The position numbers and the translations under genes were made by a program. Below are positions 44,918 to 54,144 of a stretch of 64,000 nt of DNA, piece by piece. Each line of letters opens with the position of its first letter. The first letter of the stretch is position 1. The notes beneath the pieces were generated by a model. The model was given only the letters and a program-made list of their open reading frames with translations. It was not told the origin of the DNA and ran no database searches. The DNA comes from DATIXJ01 sp035518715 (GTDB lineage Bacteria > Bacteroidota > Ignavibacteria > UBA10030 > SZUA-254), in NCBI GenBank assembly GCA_035518715.1, contig DATIXJ010000043.1, positions 1-64,000 of the forward strand, in the 5' to 3' direction.

Positions 44918-46771
44918 TCACGCAATAATCTCCTCTTGGGTAATTTTCCTGAATTCCCGGATCGCCTCGCGTTCCCGCTCGCCAAGCCGGAAGTTGAGTC
45001 CTTCGAGATATTCTTCCACATCCTCTTCACGCAACCCGATCCGACGCCCCTGGAGCCGTCCGATTTCACGAAATCTTGTTTCCGCCGTTTTCACCGAATA
45101 CTCGACACCGCGGCTGATCTCGTCCTTCACTTCCTGCGGAAGAGATCGTTGGACCGCCCAGACCGCAAAAACGAAGGGGAGTTTTTTCCAATCATACCAT
45201 TCCTTCGCAAGATCAAAGACCAGTTCGTATCCCTGCAGTCCGAATGTATTCCCGCGGAGCGCTTCATCTCCGATAAGAAGCACCGCGTCATACCCCGAAT
45301 AATCGTTTACTCCCGCGTGCAGTCGTTCAAATCTCGCTTTCACATGGTACTTCTTCTCGAGGAGAACCTGCAGGAGTCGTATCGAGGTCGCGGTATCGTC
45401 GGTGATACCGATGCGTTTTCCCTCCAGATCGCCCCAGCCGTGATTTGAGAAAAGCATGACGCTTTTCACCTGATCACGCGTGGCGATGCACCAGTTGATG
45501 AGCTCAAGGCGGTCTTCGAGCCGGAGATAATCCATCAACGAAAACGGTCCGGCGATGATTTCTCCTTTTTCCACAAGCAGTCCCATGCGCCGAGGTACGA
45601 TCGGAAGAATCCTGAATTGATTCTTTTCGAATGCATGGTAGAACGGCACGGAGTTGAGAAAGGGAATCTTGCCGATCACGCGATCGGTGTGAACCGAGAG
45701 GGCATTGTAATAGACATCGCGTTCGACGGGAATTTTGCCGGCATCTTTGATCATCCTGATGATATGGTCTTTGGCGAGCTTCATCGGACTTACAGCTCCC
45801 GCATCGTGAGCAATCCGTTCCTGCCCAACGGTGCCATCCATATCGTCCGCACCAAAATGCAGCGCGACGGCGGTCACTTCTTCGGTCAACATCACCCAGT
45901 ATGCCTTGATATGCGGGATATTGTCGAGCATCAGCCGGCTCACGGCAATCGTTTTCAGATCGTCGATCGCGGAGGTAAACTGGTTGCGCGGTTTGATCCC
46001 GGTGTCTCCCGGCTGGAATGCGAGAGGGATGAAGCTGAGAAAACCGCCGGTCTCGTCCTGTGCTTCGCGCAGCCGGATCATATGAACGAGTCGTTCCTCC
46101 AGCGTTTCGATATGCCCGTAGAGCATTGTCGCATTGGTCGGGATGCCGAGCCGGTGTGCCGTTTTATGCACATCGAACCATGTTTTTGCACCGATCTTCT
46201 GATTGAAGAGAAGTTTGCGGACGCGTTCCGAGAATACCTCGGCGCCGCCTCCGGGCATCGTCTTCAATCCGGCCGCTTGTAATTCCTGCAGCACCTGTTC
46301 AACCGACTTCCTGAATTTCTTGTGGAAAAAATCGATCTCGACCGCAGTGTAGGCCTTCACATCGGCGTTCGGATATTTCTCGTGGATGGAACGGACAATA
46401 TCCACGTAACGCTCCCAGGGCCAGTCGGGGGGCATGCCGCCGGTAATATGGACTTCGGCAATCTCCGGCGACAACTTCGAGAGAATTTCTTCAGTGGTCA
46501 TTTCGTAGGCATCCGGCGAGCCCTTCTTCGTGGCAAAATCACAGAACTTGCACGAGAGAACGCACACGTTTGTGTGCTCGATCTTCTGGTTTACCACAAA
46601 ATAGACCGCGTCGCCGCTCTTCTGCTGCTGAACGAAGTTCGCCATCTTTCCCACAGAGAGGAGATCGGAAGATTCAAACAGCACCAGCCCATCCTGGAGC
46701 GAGAGCCGTTCGCCCTGCTGAATCTTTTCCCAAATCGGGGGTAATCGTTTATCCTGAAAACTGATAGTCAT
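44918..46771 (-). CDS. mqnE-mqnA: aminofutalosine synthase-chorismate dehydratase fusion
   Basis: 617 residues combining two consecutive futalosine enzymes. Residues 1 to about 360 are radical SAM MqnE (cluster C70, C74, C77 in CVLSCKFC; PGGGAEVFSERVR; LHFGADDMDGTVGQE). From about residue 365 a periplasmic-binding-like MqnA begins (IGKIPFLNSVPFYHAF; IITDD-like GITDDTATS; LLIGDEAL). MqnA makes 3-enolpyruvoyl-benzoate from chorismate and MqnE uses it, so the fusion would channel it. I see no stop or frameshift at the junction. Confidence 0.93.
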   Translation of the reverse strand: MTISFQDKRLPPIWEKIQQGERLSLQDGLVLFESSDLLSVGKMANFVQQQKSGDAVYFVVNQKIEHTNVCVLSCKFCDFATKKGSPDAYEMTTEEILSKLSPEIAEVHITGGMPPDWPWERYVDIVRSIHEKYPNADVKAYTAVEIDFFHKKFRKSVEQVLQELQAAGLKTMPGGGAEVFSERVRKLLFNQKIGAKTWFDVHKTAHRLGIPTNATMLYGHIETLEERLVHMIRLREAQDETGGFLSFIPLAFQPGDTGIKPRNQFTSAIDDLKTIAVSRLMLDNIPHIKAYWVMLTEEVTAVALHFGADDMDGTVGQERIAHDAGAVSPMKLAKDHIIRMIKDAGKIPVERDVYYNALSVHTDRVIGKIPFLNSVPFYHAFEKNQFRILPIVPRRMGLLVEKGEIIAGPFSLMDYLRLEDRLELINWCIATRDQVKSVMLFSNHGWGDLEGKRIGITDDTATSIRLLQVLLEKKYHVKARFERLHAGVNDYSGYDAVLLIGDEALRGNTFGLQGYELVFDLAKEWYDWKKLPFVFAVWAVQRSLPQEVKDEISRGVEYSVKTAETRFREIGRLQGRRIGLREEDVEEYLEGLNFRLGEREREAIREFRKITQEEIIA

Positions 46772-46801
46772 GATGCGTCAGAGTCGGAATCCAAAGAGTT
46801 T

Positions 46802-47818
46802 TCATTTCACGGATTTTATCTTCACGGAGTTTTCCAGCACATACGCAATCCGCCGTGAATCCGGTGACCACGAACCGTCCGTCGATAGCGTGGCAACAAA
46901 GGTGGCATTGCTGCCGTCCACGCCGATTATGTAGAGGTCGACCTGGCTGCTCGAGGTAAAGGAATAGTAGCTCAGCGTGGTTCCGTCCGGGGAATGCCGG
47001 AGAGAAACCACCTCTGTTCCATCGGTGAATTGCAGGAGCATCTGCTGGGCGTGTGTCGACAGATTTTCCTCCACCACCTCGTTCGACACCTGTGTGGTAC
47101 GCGAATAGATCAGCGTGTTTCCGTCAGGCGAGAACGAGAGTGCGTAAAATGCAGCGGAACTGTCGAGACGCTGGAGATTGCTTCCATCCGAAGACATGAC
47201 CCAGAGCTTCGCGCTCGCCGAATCAACAGTCACAAAGGCAATCTGATCCTGTGATGACCAGGCAACAGGTCCCGTCGCCAACGTCGAGTAGAGCAGCGAA
47301 ACAGTTCCGCCGGAAGGGGCCACCTTGTAGAGCGAGTACCTTCCGCCGGACATGAGTGCGGAGCAGACGATCGTTGAGCCATCCGGCGACCACGACGCCG
47401 AGGATACCGCAAGAAGCGTCGAATACGTCTGGACGATGCCGTTGGTGTCAAGTGTCCGCAACGGCGCGTGCGAATTGTCCCAAATGACTATCCGGTCGGC
47501 GGTCGGCGACCATCTGAAGAGTGCAGTCCTCGAGAGCCCCAATGAGCTCGAGAGCTGCCGCACAACTTTTCCCGAAGTATCAGTAAGAAATAGCTCATAT
47601 GCTTCTGCCGGAGGACTCGTGGGAGCCGTTTCCGTGCCGCAGCCCGAACTGCTCGCATCGGTGAAATCGAATTCCTGCTTCGTAATCAGGATCCTGTTGG
47701 CATTGAGCGGAGACCATTCGGCACCAGTCACATACCGGTAATGCGTCGTCGAACCGCTGTTCGTCCCGCATCGGATCGTCAGAAGAGATAAGACTCCGAT
47801 GGTCAGCGCGTAGTGCAT
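46802..47818 (-). CDS. TolB-like beta-propeller lipoprotein
   Basis: 338 residues. The signal peptide ends in a lipobox (LLTIRC), so the protein is probably lipid-anchored. Repeated WSPDG/SPDG motifs (SWSPDGSTIVCSAL, LSFSPDGNTLIYSR, RHSPDGTTLSYYS, SWSPDSRRIAYVL) mark WD40-like TolB blades. ATG 47818 leaves 11 bases to the ubiD-like stop; the longer frame overlaps it. Oddly placed inside a menaquinone gene cluster. Confidence 0.8.
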   Translation of the reverse strand: MHYALTIGVLSLLTIRCGTNSGSTTHYRYVTGAEWSPLNANRILITKQEFDFTDASSSGCGTETAPTSPPAEAYELFLTDTSGKVVRQLSSSLGLSRTALFRWSPTADRIVIWDNSHAPLRTLDTNGIVQTYSTLLAVSSASWSPDGSTIVCSALMSGGRYSLYKVAPSGGTVSLLYSTLATGPVAWSSQDQIAFVTVDSASAKLWVMSSDGSNLQRLDSSAAFYALSFSPDGNTLIYSRTTQVSNEVVEENLSTHAQQMLLQFTDGTEVVSLRHSPDGTTLSYYSFTSSSQVDLYIIGVDGSNATFVATLSTDGSWSPDSRRIAYVLENSVKIKSVK

Positions 47819-47829
47819 GCAGCGATGGC

Positions 47830-49644
47830 TTATTGCCAGATTTTCCCCCATTTCTCATCGACCCGCCTGACGGTTTGTTCGTCCATAATAAGCGGTTCGG
47901 GGTAACCGGGTTTCCATGTCGCATCGATTCCCAGCACCCCGCTGTACAATGGTGAAATGCCGATGAGTTTGTTTTCGGTAAACACGACGTCCCGTTCGCA
48001 GTCGAAACGGGTGAAGATTCCCCAAATATAACTCTCTTTGTCATGAATATCCACATCAGGAGAAACGCAGGCGATAATCCTGACTGCCTGCAATGCGGCC
48101 ATACTCACGAGCCGTTTCAAAATTTCCGGACCCGGGGCTATGCCTGTTTCACCCGGACGGTGTGCCCGCAGAGGTGTATCGATCTTAACGAGAAGGAGTG
48201 CATCCTCGATCAGTTGTGCGTCGAGGATTCTCTTGTCCAGTGAACTGAGTGCTGCAACCTGCTCACGGAGTCTGGTGAGATCGCTGTCGCGGTGATCCTG
48301 CTCGGAGGGGGGACGGTTCTTCCTCGTCGCATCGAGTATCATTTTGCTTCCAAGGTTCATCTTATAGCTCGTAAAATCCAGCGTGTCGAGAGGCACTTTT
48401 GGAATCATCACGAAATCATAGTGTGGGTCAAAATTCTTCCTGATTTCTGCGAGGACGGAAGACCAGTCGCGCACATTGACGCCGGAAGAAACCATGATCA
48501 TGCATTTTGTGAGTGCGAGCTGATCGGTCCCCATCATCCCGAGCGCGGCTTTCATCGATTCCTTTTCGTACCGCTGCTCGATCGAAACAACAAGGAGATT
48601 GTGAAAGCCTGCCTCATAGAATGCCCAGAGGCCGCTGACTTCCTTGTGGATCAGTTTAATGAGCGGTCCAAGCATTTGCTGAGTTGCATCACCGAGGAAT
48701 TTATCTTCCATCGGTGGTTTGCCCACAACAATAGCCGGATAGATGGGATTGTTGCGATGCGTCATGGACGTGAGACGGAAGACCGGGAATTCGGACGCTG
48801 CGGAGTAATGCCCGAAATGATCCCCGAACGGTCCTTCGACCCGTCGCTCTGCTGCAGGAACGATCCCCTCGAGAATGAACTCTGCCGACGCCGGGACAGG
48901 AATGGCAATTGATTTCCCTCTGGCAAATTCCACGCGCTTGTTGGAGAGGAATCCCGCAAACATTGCCTCGTCGATCCCTTCCGGAAGTGCCGCGACGGTT
49001 GCCAGGAGAAGCTCGGGATCGGTCCCGAGCGCAACGGCAAGCTGGAATTGCTTTCCCGATTGTTCCGAACGGTAGTAATGGAACCCTCCGCCTTTCTGGA
49101 TTTGCCAGTGCATTCCCGTCGATGCGCGGTCGAAAACATGCATCCGGTAAATTCCCATGTTGCGCTTCCCGTCCAGCGGATCATACGTCACGACTTGTCC
49201 ATAGGTAATGAATCTTCCGCCGTCTCCGGGCCAGCAGACCTGTATGGGAAGCGCGTCAAGATCGGGTACAGAATGGCATTCCTGAGAGATTCCCCGCCGG
49301 ACGAGTTTGGGTTTTATCCGAAGGAAACGGCGGACGAGAGTGTGCTGATCGAGAAGAAATTTCAGTGTCGGCGGGAAGGCACGTTCGAGAAAACGGATGA
49401 GTTCGTCGCCAATCTGGTCCGGATGGCGGCGAAGCGCAAGTTCGATACGCCGCGCGCTCGCAAAATGATTGATGACGAGGGGAAAGTGTGATCCTGAGGG
49501 GTGCTCGACAAGAAGCGCTGGTTTGCCCTCGTGCAGAGCGCGCCGTGCAATTTCCGTCAGTTCAAGGCGGGGATCAATTTCAACGCGGGTTCGGTGAAGT
49601 TCGCCTTCCCGTGCGAGGATATCAAGGAATTCCCGGAGCGCCAC
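47830..49644 (-). CDS. UbiD-family (prenyl-FMN) decarboxylase
   Basis: 604 residues. Family segments include HWQIQKGGGFHYYR, PFGDHFGHYSAASEFPVFRLTSMTHRNNPIYPA and FDCERDVVFTEN. In the futalosine route a UbiD-like enzyme removes the 6-carboxylate after prenylation, and this gene's place beside UbiX- and UbiA-like genes fits that. GTG start three bases after the UbiX stop. Confidence 0.92.
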   Translation of the reverse strand: MALREFLDILAREGELHRTRVEIDPRLELTEIARRALHEGKPALLVEHPSGSHFPLVINHFASARRIELALRRHPDQIGDELIRFLERAFPPTLKFLLDQHTLVRRFLRIKPKLVRRGISQECHSVPDLDALPIQVCWPGDGGRFITYGQVVTYDPLDGKRNMGIYRMHVFDRASTGMHWQIQKGGGFHYYRSEQSGKQFQLAVALGTDPELLLATVAALPEGIDEAMFAGFLSNKRVEFARGKSIAIPVPASAEFILEGIVPAAERRVEGPFGDHFGHYSAASEFPVFRLTSMTHRNNPIYPAIVVGKPPMEDKFLGDATQQMLGPLIKLIHKEVSGLWAFYEAGFHNLLVVSIEQRYEKESMKAALGMMGTDQLALTKCMIMVSSGVNVRDWSSVLAEIRKNFDPHYDFVMIPKVPLDTLDFTSYKMNLGSKMILDATRKNRPPSEQDHRDSDLTRLREQVAALSSLDKRILDAQLIEDALLLVKIDTPLRAHRPGETGIAPGPEILKRLVSMAALQAVRIIACVSPDVDIHDKESYIWGIFTRFDCERDVVFTENKLIGISPLYSGVLGIDATWKPGYPEPLIMDEQTVRRVDEKWGKIWQ

Positions 49645-49647
49645 ATC

Positions 49648-50199
49648 TCATTCCAGTTCTTCCGCACGCCAACCCTTTGCGGTGCGTACTCCCAGAGTTC
49701 CGAGAAGTTTGTCGACGAATCCGCGGACATATTCATCGACACTTTTTGGAACGAAATAGAGCGGGGGACTGATCGGCATAATGATCGCACCGTCGCGTGA
49801 AAGCTTTGCGCACTGTTCAAGCGTATTAGTCGCAAGAGGCGTCTCTCTGACACAGAGAATGAGCTTGAATCGCTCCTTGAGGGCAACCTGTGCGGTACGG
49901 GTAATCAGCGTATCACCAATGCCGGAGGCAATTTTTCCGATCGTCGACGTGGAACACGGGAGAATGATATACGCATCGAACCGGTTGGATCCTGATGCCA
50001 GCGGTGACGTCAGATCGTCGTTCGAAAATTGTCGTTTGCAATACGGCTGCAGGTCTTTTTCCGTGAGATTCACCTCATCCTTCAGCAGCGCCTTCCCCCA
50101 TTTGCTGACGACCAGAAATTTGTCTCCCGGAGCCTGTTTCAGAAACTCGACGGCGTAGATTGCACCCGAGGAACCCGTTATGCCGATGACAATCTTCAT
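49648..50199 (-). CDS. ubiX: UbiX-like flavin prenyltransferase
   Basis: 183 residues. MKIVIGITGSSGAIYAVEFLK, ILPCSTSTIGKIASGIGDTLITR and LCVRETPLATNTLEQCAKLSRDGAIIMP are the family's FMN and prenyl phosphate sites. It makes the prenylated FMN cofactor needed by the UbiD-family enzyme encoded three bases downstream. Confidence 0.95.
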   Translation of the reverse strand: MKIVIGITGSSGAIYAVEFLKQAPGDKFLVVSKWGKALLKDEVNLTEKDLQPYCKRQFSNDDLTSPLASGSNRFDAYIILPCSTSTIGKIASGIGDTLITRTAQVALKERFKLILCVRETPLATNTLEQCAKLSRDGAIIMPISPPLYFVPKSVDEYVRGFVDKLLGTLGVRTAKGWRAEELE

Positions 50200-50233
50200 C
50201 TGAAGAATTGCCCAAGGAAGTTTGAAGAGAAAT

Positions 50234-51055
50234 TCATTTGAAGAGGATCATCGCAAATACAACAAATCCCAGTGCCGCGTTTATCCGAAAGAAGGAAAGC
50301 TCGACATTTTCACTCCTGTGCTGTTCCAGCCAGAGCATTCCTCCCGTCGCCAGAAGGAAGGGAAGTGCAAACCAGGTTCGGATGGTCGTTACAAAGAGCA
50401 TAACAAGAGAGATAAAGGCAATCAAATGGAAGAGCGACGACCAGAGCAGTGCCCGCGTTTTTCCAAGTCGTGAGACAAACGAGTAGAGACGCTCGCTGCG
50501 GTCGAATTCCTCATCGAGGGTTGCATAGATAATGTCGAAACCCGCGCCCCAGAATATGGTGAACAGACAGAGGAAGACGGCGGGAAGCATATTTGTGAAC
50601 GACGGAGATGCGGCAAAGTAACCGCCAAGCGGCGCCATCGACATGCCCAGGCCAACGCCAAAATGAGCATACATCGTAAATCTCTTCATGTACGGATAGA
50701 TCACGAAGATGATCAGCGGTATCGGCGAAAGGAGAAGGCAGAATCCGGATATGAGCCAGGCAGCGCCGAAGTACAGCGTGCATCCTGCAGCCAGAACTCC
50801 AATTGCTTCACCCAGCGACATCACCCCGCTCGGAAGTTCTCTGCTGCTCGTACGCGGATTGCGTTTGTCGATCTCACGATCGATGATGCGGTTCAGTGCA
50901 AACGACGTCGTGCGGGCACCCACCGCCGCGGCAAGAACCAGAACGAGATGAGAAACCGTCGGCGGTTGCTGCAACCCGAGGAAAAAGCCGGCATAAATCA
51001 GCGGTAAGGTGAAGAGAGTATGTTCGATCTTGACAAAATTGAAAAATCGCTTCAA
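50234..51055 (-). CDS. UbiA-family prenyltransferase (MqnP-type)
   Basis: Integral membrane enzyme of about 273 residues with seven to nine membrane segments. Aspartate-rich motifs NRIIDREIDKRNPRT and LDEEFDRSERL bind the prenyl diphosphate. The TTG at 51055, with AAGGCGG upstream, starts the homologous part LKRFFNFVKIEHTLFTLP; the open frame to 51247 crosses a promoter region and is rejected. Context makes it the prenylating enzyme for the 1,4-dihydroxy-6-naphthoate product. Confidence 0.9.
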   Translation of the reverse strand: MKRFFNFVKIEHTLFTLPLIYAGFFLGLQQPPTVSHLVLVLAAAVGARTTSFALNRIIDREIDKRNPRTSSRELPSGVMSLGEAIGVLAAGCTLYFGAAWLISGFCLLLSPIPLIIFVIYPYMKRFTMYAHFGVGLGMSMAPLGGYFAASPSFTNMLPAVFLCLFTIFWGAGFDIIYATLDEEFDRSERLYSFVSRLGKTRALLWSSLFHLIAFISLVMLFVTTIRTWFALPFLLATGGMLWLEQHRSENVELSFFRINAALGFVVFAMILFK

Positions 51056-51173
51056 GAAGCCGCCTTGAGAGATACGTAGTGTGGACAAAATATAGAGAAA
51101 AAGCGTGTGCGAATCAACAAACGATACGTGCACTGGACAGGCGTCGGAGTGTTCGTTATGCACAGATTTCCGG

Positions 51174-51204
51174 TTGAAAGTTTCGCATTTTTTGGTTATA
51201 CTTG
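51174..51204 (+). promoter_or_regulatory. putative promoter of the parvulin chaperone operon
   Basis: TTG (51174-51176), 20-base spacer, TATACTTG (51197-51204), one base off the Bacteroidota -7 consensus. About 58 bases before the ATG at 51263. Confidence 0.55.
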
Positions 51205-51262
51205 AGGACGTATTCTTCAAAATCCAACCGTATTGACAGCACAGCAAAAGGAATTTTCAGGA

Positions 51263-53284
51263 ATGAAGTTGAGGCATGTCCAGCATGTCATTCTGATCAC
51301 TGTTCTCCTTCTCGCAGCAGGGTGCGCTCCGAAGGCAAGTGATACTCTGGTTCTCCAGGTCGGTCCCAAGAAAATCAATCTCGATGAGTATGAGAATTTT
51401 TATACGCGGAATTCTCCCGGATGGGATGCCGCCCAGAAGAGCACGTACCCGGAACGCGAGCACTTTCTTGACCTCCTGACGAATTACGAACTCAAACTTC
51501 AGGATGCCTACGATCGGCATCTGAACGATGACTCGGATATCGTAGGTGAGCTGAAGGACTATCGACGCAGTCTCGCGAAGTCGTATCTTATCGAAAAGGA
51601 GGTTACCTCTCCCGGCATCCGGGAGTTGTACCAGCGCCGCACCGAAGAAGTCCGAGCACAGCACATTCTTCTCCGGCTCGCGCCCGACGCCAAACCCGAC
51701 GATACGCTTCGTGTCTACAACAAAGCCCTCGACATCATTCATCAGGCAATTGCCGGAACCAATTTTGATTCTCTGGCCCTCCGCTATTCGGAGGATCCCA
51801 GTGTCAAGCAGAACAAGGGCGATGTGTATTATTTCACCGGCGGCGAGATGGCCCCCCAATTTGAAGATGCTGCATTTGCCCTGAAAAAGGGTGAAATCAC
51901 CGCGAAACCGATTCGTTCACCCTTCGGATATCACATCATCAAGATTACCGATCGCGAACCCTCGCGAGGATCTATCAAGGTCAGCCATATCATGGCGCGC
52001 TTTCATTCACCGACACCGGATTCGAGCGATCTGGCCGGAGCGCTTCTGCGTATCAAAGGAGCACAGGATAGTCTCAAAAAGGGATGGGACTTCCACAAGC
52101 TAGCCGCCAAACTTTCCGAGGATGTGGGAAGTGTCGCGCAGCAGGGAAGTCTCGGCTGGTTCGAGCGGCGTCACTTCGTTCAGCCGTTCGACGAAGCCGC
52201 GTTTCAGCTCCACGCGGGAGAAGTGTCGCCCATCGTGCGAACGCCCTTCGGATTCCACCTTCTCCGTTGCGACAGCGCAAAGCCGCTCCTCCCGTTCAAT
52301 GATCCGCAGATGCAGGAAGAACTGAAAAAGACGTATCAGCAGATCAGGTTCCAGGATGATTACAACGCCTTTATTGCACGACTGAAGAAACAATACAATT
52401 ATGCCATCAATCCGGGTTTGTTCACGACATTCGTCGGAGAACTCGACTCCACGAAAACCACCGACGACAGCGCCTGGGCTGCAAAGGTGCCCGAAGACCA
52501 GAGACGAATGCCCATCCTCCTCACCGACCGGTCCTCGATGACACTCGATACGGTTCTCGCGTTATTCTCGACAGACCAGGAGTATAAAGCAACTCCGCTG
52601 AAGCGAAGCGATCTGACAGACCGATTGAATAAAATGGCCGAACCGATGTTGATCGATATTTATTCCACGGGATTGGAGGATCGCGATCCGAAATTCCGCG
52701 AGCTTATGAAGGAATATGCCGAGGGGATTATTTTGTATAAGGCGGAACAATCGGAGGTATGGGGGAAAACCTCTGTGACCGACTCGATCCTCCATCAATT
52801 CTACACCGCACACCCAGATTCGTTCATGCTCCCGCAGATGATCAATATCAGCGTGCTCGTATTCGACAGCGACACGCTGGCGTATACCATATATGACTCA
52901 CTCAAGCACGGTTCCGATTTCAATTCCTTCGTAACACAGTACAGAGAGGATCAAAATTCAAAAACGGAAGACGGATCCCGCGGGCTGGAACCGGTATCGA
53001 CGGACGATCTGACGCGTCATGCCGATTCTCTTGCGATAGGTGAAGTCGGTGAACCCGTCCCGCTCGAAAGCGGCTCATACGCAATTGTGAAAGTCATCGC
53101 CAAGCAACCTTCCCGACCGAAGACATTTGAAGAAGCGGGAGCGGAGGTATCGAACGCATATCAGGAATGGGCCTCAAAGAAGCTTGAGGATGAATGGGTT
53201 TCGCGAATCAAGGAACGGTATCCCGTTGTACAGTACAAAGATGCGCTGAAAGACGCGTTTCGTTCTCCTCCTTCTGCTCCATGA
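51263..53284 (+). CDS. parvulin-type peptidyl-prolyl isomerase lipoprotein
   Basis: 673 residues. Lipobox LLLAAGC. SurA-like N-terminal helices (about 50-120) are followed by two parvulin domains (EVRAQHILLRLAPDAKPDD to SPFGYHIIKI, and KVSHIMARFHSPT to TPFGFHLLRCD) and a degenerate third one (about 520-640). ATG 51263 is taken from the lipoprotein signal; the TTG at 51233 is weaker. Start of a three-chaperone run with four- and eight-base overlaps, probably assisting outer-membrane protein folding. Confidence 0.9.
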   Translation: MKLRHVQHVILITVLLLAAGCAPKASDTLVLQVGPKKINLDEYENFYTRNSPGWDAAQKSTYPEREHFLDLLTNYELKLQDAYDRHLNDDSDIVGELKDYRRSLAKSYLIEKEVTSPGIRELYQRRTEEVRAQHILLRLAPDAKPDDTLRVYNKALDIIHQAIAGTNFDSLALRYSEDPSVKQNKGDVYYFTGGEMAPQFEDAAFALKKGEITAKPIRSPFGYHIIKITDREPSRGSIKVSHIMARFHSPTPDSSDLAGALLRIKGAQDSLKKGWDFHKLAAKLSEDVGSVAQQGSLGWFERRHFVQPFDEAAFQLHAGEVSPIVRTPFGFHLLRCDSAKPLLPFNDPQMQEELKKTYQQIRFQDDYNAFIARLKKQYNYAINPGLFTTFVGELDSTKTTDDSAWAAKVPEDQRRMPILLTDRSSMTLDTVLALFSTDQEYKATPLKRSDLTDRLNKMAEPMLIDIYSTGLEDRDPKFRELMKEYAEGIILYKAEQSEVWGKTSVTDSILHQFYTAHPDSFMLPQMINISVLVFDSDTLAYTIYDSLKHGSDFNSFVTQYREDQNSKTEDGSRGLEPVSTDDLTRHADSLAIGEVGEPVPLESGSYAIVKVIAKQPSRPKTFEEAGAEVSNAYQEWASKKLEDEWVSRIKERYPVVQYKDALKDAFRSPPSAP

Positions 53285-54144
53285 ATAATGCCCGCTGGAC
53301 GGTCATAGCACTCATTTCTCTCACGCTCTTCGGCTGTCAAAATCGGAAGCAGGGAACTGTCATTGCCCGCGTCGGCAGTGCCGAACTAACCATGGAAGAA
53401 GCCCGATCCGCTATCGACACGTCCCTCACCGCATCTTCGTCACAACTCCAGCGATATGTCGCACACTGGGTGAATGAACAGCTCCTTTCGCAGGAAGCGG
53501 TCAACAATGGTTTCGAGAAGCGTGAAGACATTCAGGACCAGATTCGCACCGCGCACCGGCAGTTTCTGGCCCAGGCATATCTGCAGCAGAAGCTTTCCCA
53601 GGACAGCGCCATGCTGGCACCTCAGGATCTCGCCGCGTATTACAAGCAGCATGCCCAGGAATTCTTTATCCGTGAAGATATGATCCGCCTCAACCTTCTG
53701 ACGTTTTCCACCCGGGAGCGTGCAAGCATGTTTGCCGCAAGTGTTGCAAAAGGAGCAGCATGGTCCTCGGCGCTCGACCAGATTCTCCGCGACTCAATGG
53801 CGTCAAAGTATGTCATCACCGTCATTTCCGGAAGGGTATATTCCCAACACACGCTCTATCCGAGCGAATTGTGGAAGGTAGCACGCTCTCTCGGAACGAA
53901 CGAATCCTCATTTCCCGTTTCCACCGAATCCGGATATACCGTCCTGCAGGTACTCGCCGCATACCAGCGGGGCACACCTGCGCCCTATGAGCTCGTCCAG
54001 GATGAGGTCCGCGAGCGCGTCCTCCTCGAACGGCGCCAGAAAGTGTACAACGATCTTCTCGGAACCCTTCGCTCAAAGTATAGTGTTGAATTAATGATGG
54101 GCCCCGCTTCAACAGACACAACGGAATCGGTCATTCATGAATAA
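53281..54144 (+). CDS. SurA-like lipoprotein with degenerate parvulin domain
   Basis: 287 residues with a lipobox (LISLTLFGC). It contains SurA-N-like helices (HWVNEQLLSQEAVNNGFEKREDIQDQIR) and a poorly conserved isomerase domain, so a chaperone without isomerase activity is likely. ATG overlaps the preceding stop by four bases (ATGA). The longer frame from 53194 lies inside the previous gene and was rejected. Confidence 0.82.
   Translation: MNNARWTVIALISLTLFGCQNRKQGTVIARVGSAELTMEEARSAIDTSLTASSSQLQRYVAHWVNEQLLSQEAVNNGFEKREDIQDQIRTAHRQFLAQAYLQQKLSQDSAMLAPQDLAAYYKQHAQEFFIREDMIRLNLLTFSTRERASMFAASVAKGAAWSSALDQILRDSMASKYVITVISGRVYSQHTLYPSELWKVARSLGTNESSFPVSTESGYTVLQVLAAYQRGTPAPYELVQDEVRERVLLERRQKVYNDLLGTLRSKYSVELMMGPASTDTTESVIHE

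Noticed and set aside
51056..51247. N-terminal extension of the UbiA-like protein
   Set aside because: It crosses the divergent promoter region and lacks homology; the membrane protein begins around the TTG at 51055.
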